Source: Primorskyibacter aestuariivivens (lineage in GTDB: Bacteria; Pseudomonadota; Alphaproteobacteria; Rhodobacterales; Rhodobacteraceae). From it: a stretch of 64,000 bases of DNA. The first letter of the stretch is position 1. Each line of letters begins with the position of its first letter. The notes below the pieces were generated by a model. The model had not been told where the DNA came from, made no database searches, and saw only the letters and a program-made list of their open reading frames with translations. Below are positions 1 through 8,341 of this stretch, in pieces. The translations under genes and the position numbers were made by a program. The DNA is taken from contig NZ_JAQIOZ010000024.1 in NCBI RefSeq assembly GCF_028023675.1, positions 1 to 64,000 of the forward strand, given 5' to 3'.

Positions 1-143
1 GCAAACCCCCAGCCGTGGTCTACTGGCTAAGAAAAGACGAAACCCAATCAGGTCAGCAGGAGCAAAGAGTAGCTTAATTTACGCTGAACACTGTCCAAAC
101 ACTGGGGAGTAGCTCACTTGGGCGCCGCGTTCGGCGCAACTAC

Positions 144-383
144 TTGTGGATAATGGTGATCCAGCTATTAGCATATGCTGGAAAACTCATCATACATCCT
201 ACACCGGCAAACGACATTTCTGAGTTTGTTGCACGCGCCTCCATTGGTCCAATTTCAGGCGAACTCGTGCTATTGGGTGGTGCAGCCTATTGTTTCCTGG
301 GAGTGGCGCTATCTATATGGGTTAAGTTTGTCGATGCAAGGCGCATAGAAAGGAGAGGGATCAGTGGTGAAGCAATCGCCTAG
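144..383 (+). CDS. small hypothetical membrane protein
   Basis: A 79-residue reading frame that starts at TTG (an in-frame ATG follows three codons later). Two hydrophobic stretches are visible (about residues 1-15 and 40-60), followed by a basic tail, so it could be a small inner-membrane protein or the C-terminal remnant of a larger one. The frame stays open upstream only to position 78. I recognise no family. It sits beside a decayed insertion sequence at the window edge, where broken genes are common, so it may not be functional. Confidence 0.3.
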   Translation: MWIMVIQLLAYAGKLIIHPTPANDISEFVARASIGPISGELVLLGGAAYCFLGVALSIWVKFVDARRIERRGISGEAIA

Positions 384-408
384 AGCCAGGGTTTTTTCCA
401 TGCGAGGC

Positions 409-755
409 GGCGCCGTTAATGGTTGAAAATACCCCCTGCCCCAAATCCGGCAGCCCCAATAGCGCCTGCGGATCGCGGGAAACTCGCGTTGCACCTTGAA
501 GGACGAACGGCCCTTCATCTTGCACACCAGATCGGAGACCGCAAGCTTCGGCGGCACCGAGACGAAAATGTGCACGTGATCGCTCGACAGCACCCCACGC
601 AAGATGTCGACCTCGTTCTCGCGGCAGACCTGCCGACAAATGTCCCGGACCCGCAGGCGCAGCGCCCCTGTCAGCACCTTGTAGCGGTACTTCGTCGACC
701 AGACGATATGGTAGCGGCTACAGAAAACACAGTGCTTGTCAGTGTCATATTACCT
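409..755 (-). pseudogene. tnpA: broken IS200-family transposase tnpA
   Basis: Clearly homologous to the intact transposase at 825-1241, including the HUH motif (HVH). It carries three lesions. The codons matching ATG-CAA of the intact gene read AGG-TAA at 750-755, so the start is lost and replaced by a stop. One T is missing from the T-run after the RGYF residues, shifting the frame. Similarity stops at about 409, removing the region with the catalytic tyrosine. The internal open frame that remains cannot give an active transposase. Confidence 0.75.
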
Positions 756-818
756 GTTCTTCACGCTGAAGCAGGTCCGACTGGAAGTCGGAGGGTTTGC
801 TTCAAAAGCGTGGATACT
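409..818 (-). mobile_element. decayed IS200-type element (copy 1)
   Basis: This segment is a degenerate copy of the element at 819-1376. Similarity starts abruptly at the GGCGCC near 409 and ends at the same terminal sequence, CGTGGATACT (809-818), that ends the intact copy at 1376. It keeps the subterminal hairpin TCCGACT/AGTCGGA (776-792, 3-nt loop) typical of ends recognised by HUH single-strand transposases. It has lost the start-region hairpin and the far end. The two copies are in direct tandem with no spacer. Confidence 0.7.
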
Positions 819-824
819 GAACGA

Positions 825-1241
825 CTACCGGCTGGCGCCGGTAGGATCGGCGATGTGCTGCTCCAGATACTGAAGTACGATGTCTTCGGTAATGGCGCCG
901 TTGGTGGTTGAAAAATACCCCCTGCCCCAGAACCGGCATCCCCAGTAGCGCTTGCGGATATGCGGGAACTCCCGTTGCACCCGGTAGGACGAACGGCCCT
1001 TCATCTTGCGCACCAGATCCGAAATCGCGAGCTTAGGCGGCACCGACACGAACATATGAACATGATCGCTCGATAGTACCCCGCGCAAGATATCGACCTC
1101 GTTCTCGCGACACACCTGACGGCAGATGTCGCGCACTCTCAAGCGCAACGCCCCGGTCAGAACATTGTAACGATACTTCGTCGACCAGACGAGATGGTAG
1201 CGATGATAGAAAACGCAGTGCTTGCCAGTGTCATATTGCAT
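825..1241 (-). CDS. tnpA: IS200-family HUH (Y1) transposase TnpA
   Basis: A 138-residue protein of the typical length for IS200/IS605 TnpA. These enzymes act as dimers on single-stranded DNA, cutting at hairpin ends with one tyrosine per subunit. Visible features are the HUH metal-binding motif HVHMFV near residue 60, the conserved WSTKYR near the N-terminus, and a C-terminal helix LQYLEQH carrying the likely nucleophilic tyrosine. No tnpB follows. A good Shine-Dalgarno (GGGAGGG) precedes the ATG, but it lies inside one arm of a perfect 27-bp hairpin, suggesting strong translational repression. Confidence 0.9.
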   Translation of the reverse strand: MQYDTGKHCVFYHRYHLVWSTKYRYNVLTGALRLRVRDICRQVCRENEVDILRGVLSSDHVHMFVSVPPKLAISDLVRKMKGRSSYRVQREFPHIRKRYWGCRFWGRGYFSTTNGAITEDIVLQYLEQHIADPTGASR

Positions 1242-1307
1242 GCTCTTACCCTCCCGAAAATGAGCCTTCGATCCGGCTGCGGCTCATTTTCGGGAGGGTA
1301 AGAGCAT
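1240..1307 (-). promoter_or_regulatory. 27-bp perfect hairpin sequestering the tnpA start
   Basis: Arms 1240-1266 and 1281-1307 are perfect reverse complements of 27 nt with a 14-nt loop. Read on the minus strand, the second arm contains the GGGAGGG ribosome-binding site and its last bases are the start of the tnpA ATG. The folded mRNA would hide both. IS200 is known for a 5' stem-loop that blocks ribosome binding and a terminator-like hairpin that stops read-through from outside. This structure could do either job. The decayed copy 1 lacks it. Confidence 0.7.
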
Positions 1308-1374
1308 AAACCGATTCTTCCGCGCTAAAGCGGGTCCGACTCGAAGTCGGAGGGTTTGCTCCAAAGCGTGGATA

Positions 1375-3642
1375 CTAAATGTTAGTTTGAGCATCGACGA
1401 CCGCAATCGCTGCCATATTCAGCAAACCGCGCACAGTAATTGACTGAGATACAATGTGGGCAGGTTGAGCTGCACCCATCATGATTGGCCCCACAGACAC
1501 ACCTCCCGCTAGAGATTTTATCAAGTTCAACGAGATGTGAGCTGCGTCCGCATTTGGCATTATCAGCAGATTTGCAGCTCCTTTCAGATTGCTGTTCGGC
1601 ATAACGTTTTGACGGAGCGCAACACTCAGTGCCGCATCCGCGTTCATTTCGCCGTCAAACTCAAAGTCGACCTTTCTCTGCTGAAGTATCGAAGCGGCTT
1701 TCTTCATCTTTTTTGAAGACTTGTTCGGTCTATCTCCAAAATTTGAATTCGAAAGGAGCGCAGCTTTAGGCGTAACTCCGAGACTTTTGAGAGTCGCGGC
1801 AGCCTGAATTGTGATTTCGGCGATGTCTTCGGCCGTAGGGTTTGAGTTTACATACGTATCCGCCAAGAAAACGGTCCCTGAAGGGAGCACCAATGCATTT
1901 AAAGTCGAGTAATTTACCGCGCCAGATTTTTGCCCGACAATACCATCAAGTCGAGTTAGATGATGTCCAAATCGCCCATTGGTACCGCAAATAGCTGCAT
2001 CTACTTCACCTCGCGCCAACATACAAAATGCTAGCACACTTGGGTCGTTTCTGACTCCTCGGGCAGCCTCTTTCGGTGCGATGCCGTTACGACCAACAAG
2101 TGAGTGAAGCGTGGCAGCATATGGCTCCAATGATACAGTTTCGGGGTCTACTACCTGAATGTCATTCTCCACATCCAACGCCAATCCCAATTCAATAGTC
2201 TTCTCGTGAATATTGGACTTCGACCCGATCAATATCGGGGTGGCAATTCCATTTGCGATAGCTTGGTGAGCGGCCTGCAGTACCCTTGACGATTCGCCTT
2301 CTGCGAATACCAGAGTCTTGGGGTCCGCCGCCGCCTTCTCCATGACCGGCTTCATGAGCATGCCAGATTGGTAAACAAACCGCGTCAGGTCTTGCCGATA
2401 CTGCTCCATATCTTTGATCGGGCGCTCTGCGACACCTGTGTCCATGGCAGCCTGCGCTACTGCAGGTGCAATTTCCAGAATAAGTCTAGGATCGAAGGGC
2501 TTCGGGATAATGTACTCAGGTCCAAAGCGAAGCGCTTCTGAACCGTAAGCAGAGAGAACGACGTCAGAGGCTTCCACTTTGGCTATTTCCGCGATGGCGC
2601 GCGCACAAGCTTGCTTCATTTGTTCATTAATCTCAGTTGCGCCCACGTCAAGCGCGCCTCTAAAAATGAACGGAAAGCAAAGCACATTGTTGACTTGGTT
2701 AGGGTAGTCAGATCTGCCAGTTGCAATGATCGCATCATCTCGTACTGACTTAACAAGTTCTGGTCGGATTTCTGGCTCTGGGTTAGCCATAGCCAAGATC
2801 AGAGGGTTGGACGCCATGGCCGCAACCATAGGTGCACTGACGACTTTTCCGGCAGACAACCCTAAGAACACGTCGGCGCCATTTAGAGCTTCGGTAAGAG
2901 ACCTTTTGTTGGTTTTTCTGGCGTAACGTGCTTTGTAGCAGTCCATATCATCTGTGCGGTCCGAATGGACAACGCCCTGTCGGTCGCACACTGTAATATT
3001 GTCCAGCTTCGCTCCAAAGCTCACAAGAAGATCCAAGCAAGCCAAGGCTGCCGCTCCAGCGCCATTGGCAACAATTTTGATATCCTCGATTGATTTCCCT
3101 ACCAACTCTAAGGAGTTGATGACAGCCGCAGCAGATACGATCGCTGTTCCATGTTGATCATCATGAAACACCGGAATTGTCATCCGCGAACGGAGATTGG
3201 CTTCGATTTCAAAGCATTCAGGCGCTTTAATATCCTCAAGATTAATACCGCCAAATGTGGGCTCCAACCGCGCCACGGTTTCACAGAATGCCTCGGTGTC
3301 TGTCTCATCAACTTCGATATCAAATACGTCAATTCCTGCAAATTTTTTAAAGAGCGCCGCTTTACCTTCCATGACTGGCTTCGAGGCCAGCGCACCAATG
3401 TTTCCAAGTCCTAGAACAGCAGTTCCGTTTGAAATCACGCCAACCAAATTTCCCCGCATCGTGTACTTGCTCGCTAGGCTCGGACTATCTGCGATTTCCT
3501 TACAAGGAATTGCCACGCCTGGACTGTAGGCCAATGCAAGATCGCTTTGCGTCGCCATTGGTTTAGATGGCAAGACTTGAAGTTTCCCACATGGAAAGTT
3601 CGAGTGATATTCCAGAGCGAGCTTCTTAAAACTCTCAGCCAT
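1375..3642 (-). CDS. maeB: NADP-dependent malic enzyme, MaeB type
   Basis: Oxidative decarboxylation of malate to pyruvate. The 755-residue length fits the two-domain MaeB family: an N-terminal malic enzyme part (about 1-420) with AYSPGVA (38-44), HDDQHGTA (160-167) and the dinucleotide-binding GAGAAAL (194-200), then a C-terminal phosphotransacetylase-like domain (about 430-755) that is usually regulatory. A ribosome site AAAGGA precedes the ATG. It is last in the leftward operon after matB, 49 nt downstream. It would turn C4 acids from succinyl-CoA into pyruvate. Its TAG stop overlaps the end of the IS200 element, so the last residues may have been altered by the insertion. Confidence 0.93.
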   Translation of the reverse strand: MAESFKKLALEYHSNFPCGKLQVLPSKPMATQSDLALAYSPGVAIPCKEIADSPSLASKYTMRGNLVGVISNGTAVLGLGNIGALASKPVMEGKAALFKKFAGIDVFDIEVDETDTEAFCETVARLEPTFGGINLEDIKAPECFEIEANLRSRMTIPVFHDDQHGTAIVSAAAVINSLELVGKSIEDIKIVANGAGAAALACLDLLVSFGAKLDNITVCDRQGVVHSDRTDDMDCYKARYARKTNKRSLTEALNGADVFLGLSAGKVVSAPMVAAMASNPLILAMANPEPEIRPELVKSVRDDAIIATGRSDYPNQVNNVLCFPFIFRGALDVGATEINEQMKQACARAIAEIAKVEASDVVLSAYGSEALRFGPEYIIPKPFDPRLILEIAPAVAQAAMDTGVAERPIKDMEQYRQDLTRFVYQSGMLMKPVMEKAAADPKTLVFAEGESSRVLQAAHQAIANGIATPILIGSKSNIHEKTIELGLALDVENDIQVVDPETVSLEPYAATLHSLVGRNGIAPKEAARGVRNDPSVLAFCMLARGEVDAAICGTNGRFGHHLTRLDGIVGQKSGAVNYSTLNALVLPSGTVFLADTYVNSNPTAEDIAEITIQAAATLKSLGVTPKAALLSNSNFGDRPNKSSKKMKKAASILQQRKVDFEFDGEMNADAALSVALRQNVMPNSNLKGAANLLIMPNADAAHISLNLIKSLAGGVSVGPIMMGAAQPAHIVSQSITVRGLLNMAAIAVVDAQTNI

Positions 3643-3691
3643 TACTATTGTCCTTTGGTTTCGTTGTTAATCGTAGAACAACACTGCGCAT

Positions 3692-5212
3692 CTAGTTGAG
3701 GCGTGCATCGGATTGCGCAAACTGGGTGCGCAAGTCTTTCTTTTGAACTTTGCCCATCGAATTGCGGGGGAGTTCTGAGACCGTTTTGTAGAGTTTTGGA
3801 TGTTTGAACTTAGCCAAACCGCTCGATATCACCGCGCGGGTGGATTCTTCATCAAAAGTTTCGGTTTCATCTTCGACGATTACTGCCAGAACCCGCTCGC
3901 CAAAGTCCGGGTCAGGAATACCGATGACAGCACTTTCCTTGACACCGCGGCATCCGTCGAGAACTGCCTCAATCTCCTTCGGATATATGTTATATCCGCC
4001 AGAGATAATCAGATCCTTCGCACGTCCAGTTAACTTCAAGTACCCATCGGCATCCAAGCAGCCAAGATCGCCTGTTCGGAAGTATCCATTGCTCGTGAAT
4101 TCTGCTTTGGTTTTTTCTTCAAGTTTCCAGTAACCTGCGCATACATTAGGTCCTCGCACATGGATTTGTCCAACTTCGTTTGCTGCACAGACTTGCCCGT
4201 CCTCATCACGAACTATTTGCACTTCCACACCTGGCAACGGCAGCCCCACAGTTCCTTTGCGTCGTTCGCCGTCATAGGGATTTGACGCGATCATATTCGT
4301 TTCGGTCATGCCGTAACGTTCTAGAATGATGTGACCTGTTCGTTGCTGAAACCGGTCAAATGTATCAGCTAGCAACGGTGCACTCCCTGACACGAACAGC
4401 CGCATGTGGTCAGTGGATTCGGCGCTTAGCCTCTCGTCCTGCAGCAGTCGGGTGTAAAAAGTAGGAACTCCCATAAAGAGCGTAGATTTTGGCAGTGCAG
4501 CAAACACATCATCCAAATTGAACTTAGGTAGATACTCCATGGATGCACCGGCAACCAAAACCGTATTGACCGCGACAAACAAACCATGAATGTGAAAAAT
4601 GGGCAGAGCATGCAGCAGCGTATCTTGATCCGTAATCTTCCATAGCTTCGCCAAGGTAGAGGCATTGGTAAGCAAATTCTCGTGCGTGAGCATGGCGCCT
4701 TTTGAGCGCCCGGTTGTTCCTGAGGTGTATAGTATGACAGCCAAGTCTCGCTTGTTTCGAGCGCAAACCGGTCCAACTAGACTTTGGTTTGCTACCCTGT
4801 CTGCGAACAAACCCGTCCCGTCGGCAGAAAGCGTTTCCACGCACACGCCCGTTCCACCCAAATTCCTACGAAACTGATCCCGCAAGTCGGGGCGACAAAT
4901 AAATAATCGAGCGCCCGAATCCTCTAGGAAGAATTCGACTTCGCTTGCAGTGTAGGCCGTATTTAATGGAAGAAACACGAGGCCCGATTGTATGCATGCT
5001 GTGTAGATTGCCAAAGCGGCGGGCGACTTATCCACTTGCACCGCAACCCTTTGCCCAGGTTTTATGCCCATAGACTGAAGCGCGTTTGCCGTTTGATTTG
5101 TTAGTTGGATGAACCTCTTATAACTCCAGACGGTGCCATCAGCTTCCCTTAAAAAGGTTTCGTCCCTGGACGAATGGCGACCAACCAAATTGTAAAAGAG
5201 CTCATTTTTCAT
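3692..5212 (-). CDS. matB: malonyl-CoA / methylmalonyl-CoA synthetase (MatB-like)
   Basis: An ATP-dependent acyl-CoA synthetase of the ANL superfamily, 506 residues. The P-loop motif YTSGTTGRSKGA is near residues 162-173. The order of motifs (RYGMTETN, GYWKLEEKT, SGGYNIYPKEIE, and the catalytic lysine in NSMGKVQKK) follows Rhizobium MatB closely along the whole length. MatB converts malonate plus CoA and ATP to malonyl-CoA and also accepts methylmalonate. I chose the ATG at 5212 because MatB proteins begin close to the LF dipeptide; an upstream ATG at 5233 would add seven residues. It lies between a TRAP transporter and maeB. The usual partner matA (malonyl-CoA decarboxylase) is missing. Confidence 0.85.
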   Translation of the reverse strand: MKNELFYNLVGRHSSRDETFLREADGTVWSYKRFIQLTNQTANALQSMGIKPGQRVAVQVDKSPAALAIYTACIQSGLVFLPLNTAYTASEVEFFLEDSGARLFICRPDLRDQFRRNLGGTGVCVETLSADGTGLFADRVANQSLVGPVCARNKRDLAVILYTSGTTGRSKGAMLTHENLLTNASTLAKLWKITDQDTLLHALPIFHIHGLFVAVNTVLVAGASMEYLPKFNLDDVFAALPKSTLFMGVPTFYTRLLQDERLSAESTDHMRLFVSGSAPLLADTFDRFQQRTGHIILERYGMTETNMIASNPYDGERRKGTVGLPLPGVEVQIVRDEDGQVCAANEVGQIHVRGPNVCAGYWKLEEKTKAEFTSNGYFRTGDLGCLDADGYLKLTGRAKDLIISGGYNIYPKEIEAVLDGCRGVKESAVIGIPDPDFGERVLAVIVEDETETFDEESTRAVISSGLAKFKHPKLYKTVSELPRNSMGKVQKKDLRTQFAQSDARLN

Positions 5213-5324
5213 AGGATTCTTGCCGTATCTCATTTTGTCTCGATCTTATTCTGGCGGCGTTCATTGCGGCTTCAAAACCTAAGCTCCGGGAAGCTCAATT
5301 AGCACGAGGTCAGATCGCCAATAG

Positions 5325-6641
5325 CTAGATAGGTTTTCCCATCACGGTATTTGGCAACCAAGTTGCAATCTGTGGAAACAGGCACAGCAGAACAATCGCG
5401 ACGACCATGCAAGCTACAAATGGCAGAGATCCTTTGAGGATCGTTTTCAGGGGGATTTCCGGCGCAATCCCGTTGATCACATAGAGGTTCAAACCGACCG
5501 GAGGAGAAATCAGGCCGATTTCCATGTTGATCGTCAGAACAACCGCAAACCAGATAGGATCGAAACCGGCCGTCGTGATAACCGGCAGTAGGATCGGTGC
5601 AGCCATGAGGATGACGGCAACGGGGGGTAGAAAGAACCCAGCAATTAGCAGGAAGATGTTCACTGCAAACATAAGAACCCAGCGGTTTACATCCAGAGTG
5701 CCGATCCACTCGGCAATGGCTTGGGTGATAAAGAGGCTCGAAAGCATGTATGCGAAGATACCTGCTGCCCCGATGATGAACAGGATCATGACGCTTTCAC
5801 GTGTGCTGTCCCGCAGTACCGCCCAGATATCATTTGGATTCCAAAGCTTGTAGATTACAATCGCCAGGATCAGGCAGAGCAATGCGCCAACTGCTGCGGT
5901 TTCTGATGGTGTCGCAACACCTCCATACATGGCAAACAACACGCCGACGATGATTGCCAAGAACGGTACAACCCGGGGCAGGATTTCAAACTTCTCCCGC
6001 CAAGTGTAGCTTCCACCACCAAGCAATTGCTTGTCCCCAGACCTCCAAGTCGAATATAGCGACCAGACCATAAAAAGACCGACCAACATCAGCCCTGGGA
6101 GAACGCCCGCCAGAAAGAGTCGCCCGATCGAGGTCTCGGTGGCAATTCCGTAAACAATCATGGTAACGGACGGTGGAATCAGAATTCCGAGCGTCCCACC
6201 GGCTGCTATCGAACCCGCTGCAACACCGTCAGGGTAACCGCGCTTACGCATCTCGGGAATTCCCATTTTCCCAATCGCTGCGCATGTCGCCGGGCTTGAG
6301 CCGGACATTGCGGCAAAGAGCGCACAGGCGCCGAGGTTGGAAACCAGAAGACCACCTGGAACACGCGTCAACCAGCGTTCGAGAGCCTCATAGAGGTCTG
6401 CGCCAGCTCTTGTAGAGGCAATGGAAGCCCCCATGATGATGAACATCGGAATGGATAGTAATGCGAAGTTGTCGAGCTTTCCGAAGAAGAGTTCAGGCAA
6501 CAATTCTAACGAGCGGACGCCATCAAAAACAATAAGGAAGCCAGCGGATACTGTCAGCAAGCCGATGGCCACCGAAACCCCTGAAAATAGAACGACTATT
6601 GTTGCGCCCGCAACAATAGCGCTGAGAATGAGGGGGTCCAT
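5325..6641 (-). CDS. dctM: TRAP transporter large permease DctM
   Basis: A 438-residue, strongly hydrophobic protein with about a dozen predicted membrane helices, the usual size for the large (M) subunit of tripartite ATP-independent periplasmic transporters. Family hallmarks include the N-terminal LLPELFFGKLDNFALLSIP region and the small-residue-rich GSSPATCAAIGKMGIPEM segment. It follows dctQ with only 3 nt between stop and start, so the two are translationally coupled. TRAP systems use a sodium or proton gradient to import organic acids. With matB next door, malonate or methylmalonate is the likely cargo. An alternative name is MatM. Confidence 0.92.
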   Translation of the reverse strand: MDPLILSAIVAGATIVVLFSGVSVAIGLLTVSAGFLIVFDGVRSLELLPELFFGKLDNFALLSIPMFIIMGASIASTRAGADLYEALERWLTRVPGGLLVSNLGACALFAAMSGSSPATCAAIGKMGIPEMRKRGYPDGVAAGSIAAGGTLGILIPPSVTMIVYGIATETSIGRLFLAGVLPGLMLVGLFMVWSLYSTWRSGDKQLLGGGSYTWREKFEILPRVVPFLAIIVGVLFAMYGGVATPSETAAVGALLCLILAIVIYKLWNPNDIWAVLRDSTRESVMILFIIGAAGIFAYMLSSLFITQAIAEWIGTLDVNRWVLMFAVNIFLLIAGFFLPPVAVILMAAPILLPVITTAGFDPIWFAVVLTINMEIGLISPPVGLNLYVINGIAPEIPLKTILKGSLPFVACMVVAIVLLCLFPQIATWLPNTVMGKPI

Positions 6642-6644
6642 TGG

Positions 6645-7190
6645 CTACTCCTCTAATCCAAATAGCTTGTCAATTCCGAGGAGCAAACCAATTAGGTCTG
6701 CCAATAGTTGCAAAGAAAGGAGGCCAAACCCCACTGGCAGAGCAAGATAAGGGATCCAAAGCTGAACACCCCACACTGTGTCTGAACGCCAGCCTCTCTC
6801 AAACGCCAAATGCCAGTGCTCATAACTATACCAGCACATAGCGGCGACGACGATCATGGAAGCGGCAAGTGTAAACACCGCCAAAAGCTTCCTAAGTCGC
6901 TTCCCCAACGCCAAAGGTATCAAGTCAACGTTTACATGACCCCGCACACTTTGCACGAATGCCAACCCGACCAAAGTTGCGCCGATGACAAGATAGACCA
7001 CGGCCTCGGTCTGCCAGGTGGTCGATTGATTGAGAACAAAACGGATGAAAATCATATGACAGGTGGTTATGACCGCAGCAACGATCATTCCTGCCGATAC
7101 CCATCCCGCCACTTTAGACATGGTGATAATCGCTATCAGGATTATATTCTCACCCATTTTCGCCTCAGAAGTTGCGTGCGAATGCGACAT
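6645..7190 (-). CDS. dctQ: TRAP transporter small permease DctQ
   Basis: A 181-residue protein with four predicted membrane helices, as expected for the small (Q) subunit of TRAP transporters. The central VYLVIGATLVGLAFVQSVRGHVNVDL segment matches the family pattern, with a conserved RGHV turn before the third helix. It lies between the periplasmic binding protein gene and dctM, the common P-Q-M order. A strong hairpin (7211-7238) separates it from dctP, probably lowering permease expression relative to the binding protein. Confidence 0.88.
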   Translation of the reverse strand: MSHSHATSEAKMGENIILIAIITMSKVAGWVSAGMIVAAVITTCHMIFIRFVLNQSTTWQTEAVVYLVIGATLVGLAFVQSVRGHVNVDLIPLALGKRLRKLLAVFTLAASMIVVAAMCWYSYEHWHLAFERGWRSDTVWGVQLWIPYLALPVGFGLLSLQLLADLIGLLLGIDKLFGLEE

Positions 7191-7210
7191 TGTGATCCTC
7201 CCATTGGGGT

Positions 7211-7238
7211 GCTGAGCGATCGTTTACGATCGCTCAGC
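7211..7238 (-). promoter_or_regulatory. intercistronic hairpin between dctP and dctQ
   Basis: Perfect inverted repeat with 13-nt arms (GCTGAGCGATCGT and its complement) around a 2-nt centre, just downstream of the dctP stop. There is no U-tract, so it is more likely an mRNA-stabilising or partial attenuation structure than a full terminator. Such hairpins after binding-protein genes usually keep the binding protein in excess over the permease. Confidence 0.6.
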
Positions 7239-7245
7239 GACGACA

Positions 7246-8229
7246 TCATTCTACGGCTAGGGCCATATCCAACAGCGTCTGCCCGTCAGGAACTTCCGTA
7301 ACAAAGCTGGCAAGAGAAGTTTCCTTGGCAATCGCACGCCAGGCCTCAAAATCGGCCTCTGTCATCTCCGCAATTTCGACGCCCGCCTGTTGGAAAACCT
7401 CTACCGAGTCTGCGTCTTGCTTCTTGGCTTCTTCTAGATAGTAATTCTGCGCTTTTTCAGCTCCGGCAAGAAGTGCCGCTTGCTGCTCGGCCGTGAGACC
7501 TTCGAATGTCGATTTGTTCATCAACAACGGCTGATACATGAACCAGAGCGCCACGTCGCCGGCAGGGGTATAGCAGGAAACCTGTTCATAGATCCGATAG
7601 GATACAAACGACGCCGAGGACGTGTTAGCTGCATCGAGAACCCCGGTTTGCATCGCCGAGTAGATTTCCGACGACGCCATTGACGTGATCGATGCGCCTG
7701 CACCAGCCAGCATCTGTTCGAAGGACTTGCCAGCCGCCCGCGTCTGCAGACCCCGCACGTCACTAGGCCCAGTTATGCAGCCCTCTTTCCCCGCAAATCC
7801 ACCAGCTAGGTAGCCATGCACCAGAACCATGACGTCATCTTCGGCCATTTTTTCTTCCAACGCCTCCATAAATGGAGAGGCGCTTAGGCGTGCTGCATGA
7901 TCGTGGTTTTTGATCAAGCCCGGCATGAGAGTCAGATTGTAGGCTGGCTGGACTCCGCCCGCGTACGCCAGGGGGAACATTGACATATCCAACTGACCAC
8001 GGCTCATAGGCTGGTATTGCTCGCGCGGTTTGAACAGCGATTTAGATGGGAAAATTTTGATCCCCAGATCAACATTGGCTGCCGCCACTTCATCAGCAAC
8101 AATCTGTGCAACCTGATGACGAATATCGCTCGTCGACCATTGGTGCGACAGACGCAACTCCTCTGAGATCGCTGCCGAAGCTCCCATGCCCAGAGTAAAG
8201 GCAGATGCAATTAGAGTCGTAAGTTTCAT
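7246..8229 (-). CDS. dctP: TRAP transporter periplasmic substrate-binding protein DctP
   Basis: A 327-residue secreted protein with a signal peptide (about residues 1-22, ending near ASAA). It has the DctP fold signature: LRLSHQW at the mature start, an internal GYLAGGFAGKEG and LQTRAAGKSFEQMLAGAGAS containing the conserved arginine that binds the substrate carboxylate, then QTGVLDAANT. It captures an organic acid in the periplasm for DctQM. It is flanked by strong hairpins on both sides and has a GGGAGG-type ribosome site. The neighbouring matB points to malonate-type dicarboxylates. The exact ligand cannot be read from the sequence. Confidence 0.9.
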   Translation of the reverse strand: MKLTTLIASAFTLGMGASAAISEELRLSHQWSTSDIRHQVAQIVADEVAAANVDLGIKIFPSKSLFKPREQYQPMSRGQLDMSMFPLAYAGGVQPAYNLTLMPGLIKNHDHAARLSASPFMEALEEKMAEDDVMVLVHGYLAGGFAGKEGCITGPSDVRGLQTRAAGKSFEQMLAGAGASITSMASSEIYSAMQTGVLDAANTSSASFVSYRIYEQVSCYTPAGDVALWFMYQPLLMNKSTFEGLTAEQQAALLAGAEKAQNYYLEEAKKQDADSVEVFQQAGVEIAEMTEADFEAWRAIAKETSLASFVTEVPDGQTLLDMALAVE

Positions 8230-8290
8230 GAATTTCCTCCCTTGAGGTTTCGAAATATTTCGATGACACGGTTAAAGAGGTTCGTTTTTT

Positions 8291-8328
8291 CCAATTCTCG
8301 GACCCATCCCCACAGGTCCGAGAATTGG
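8291..8328 (-). promoter_or_regulatory. intercistronic hairpin between ilvC and dctP
   Basis: Perfect 14-bp stem (CCAATTCTCGGACC and its complement) with a 10-nt loop. The adjacent run of T is on the plus strand, so for the leftward transcript the hairpin is followed by A, not U. It therefore does not look like an intrinsic terminator for ilvC. Processing or stabilisation of the downstream dctP message is more likely. Confidence 0.55.
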
Positions 8329-8341
8329 TTGCCCTTCGGGA

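Larger units (their letters stand above)
819..1376 (-). mobile_element. intact IS200-type insertion sequence (copy 2)
   Basis: An element of about 558 bp carrying a single tnpA. One end has the hairpin CTACCGG/CCGGTAG (825-844), overlapping the tnpA stop. The other has the hairpin TCCGACT/AGTCGGA (1335-1351) and the terminal sequence CGTGGATACT (1367-1376). No long terminal inverted repeats or target duplications are seen, as expected for single-strand peel-and-paste elements. It lies directly against the decayed copy on one side and on the 3' end of the malic enzyme gene on the other. Boundaries come from comparing the two copies. Confidence 0.75.

Noticed and set aside
423-911. Plus-strand open frame across both IS200 copies
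   Set aside because: Antisense to the transposase sequences and spanning the junction between the two elements; no ribosome site or family match.
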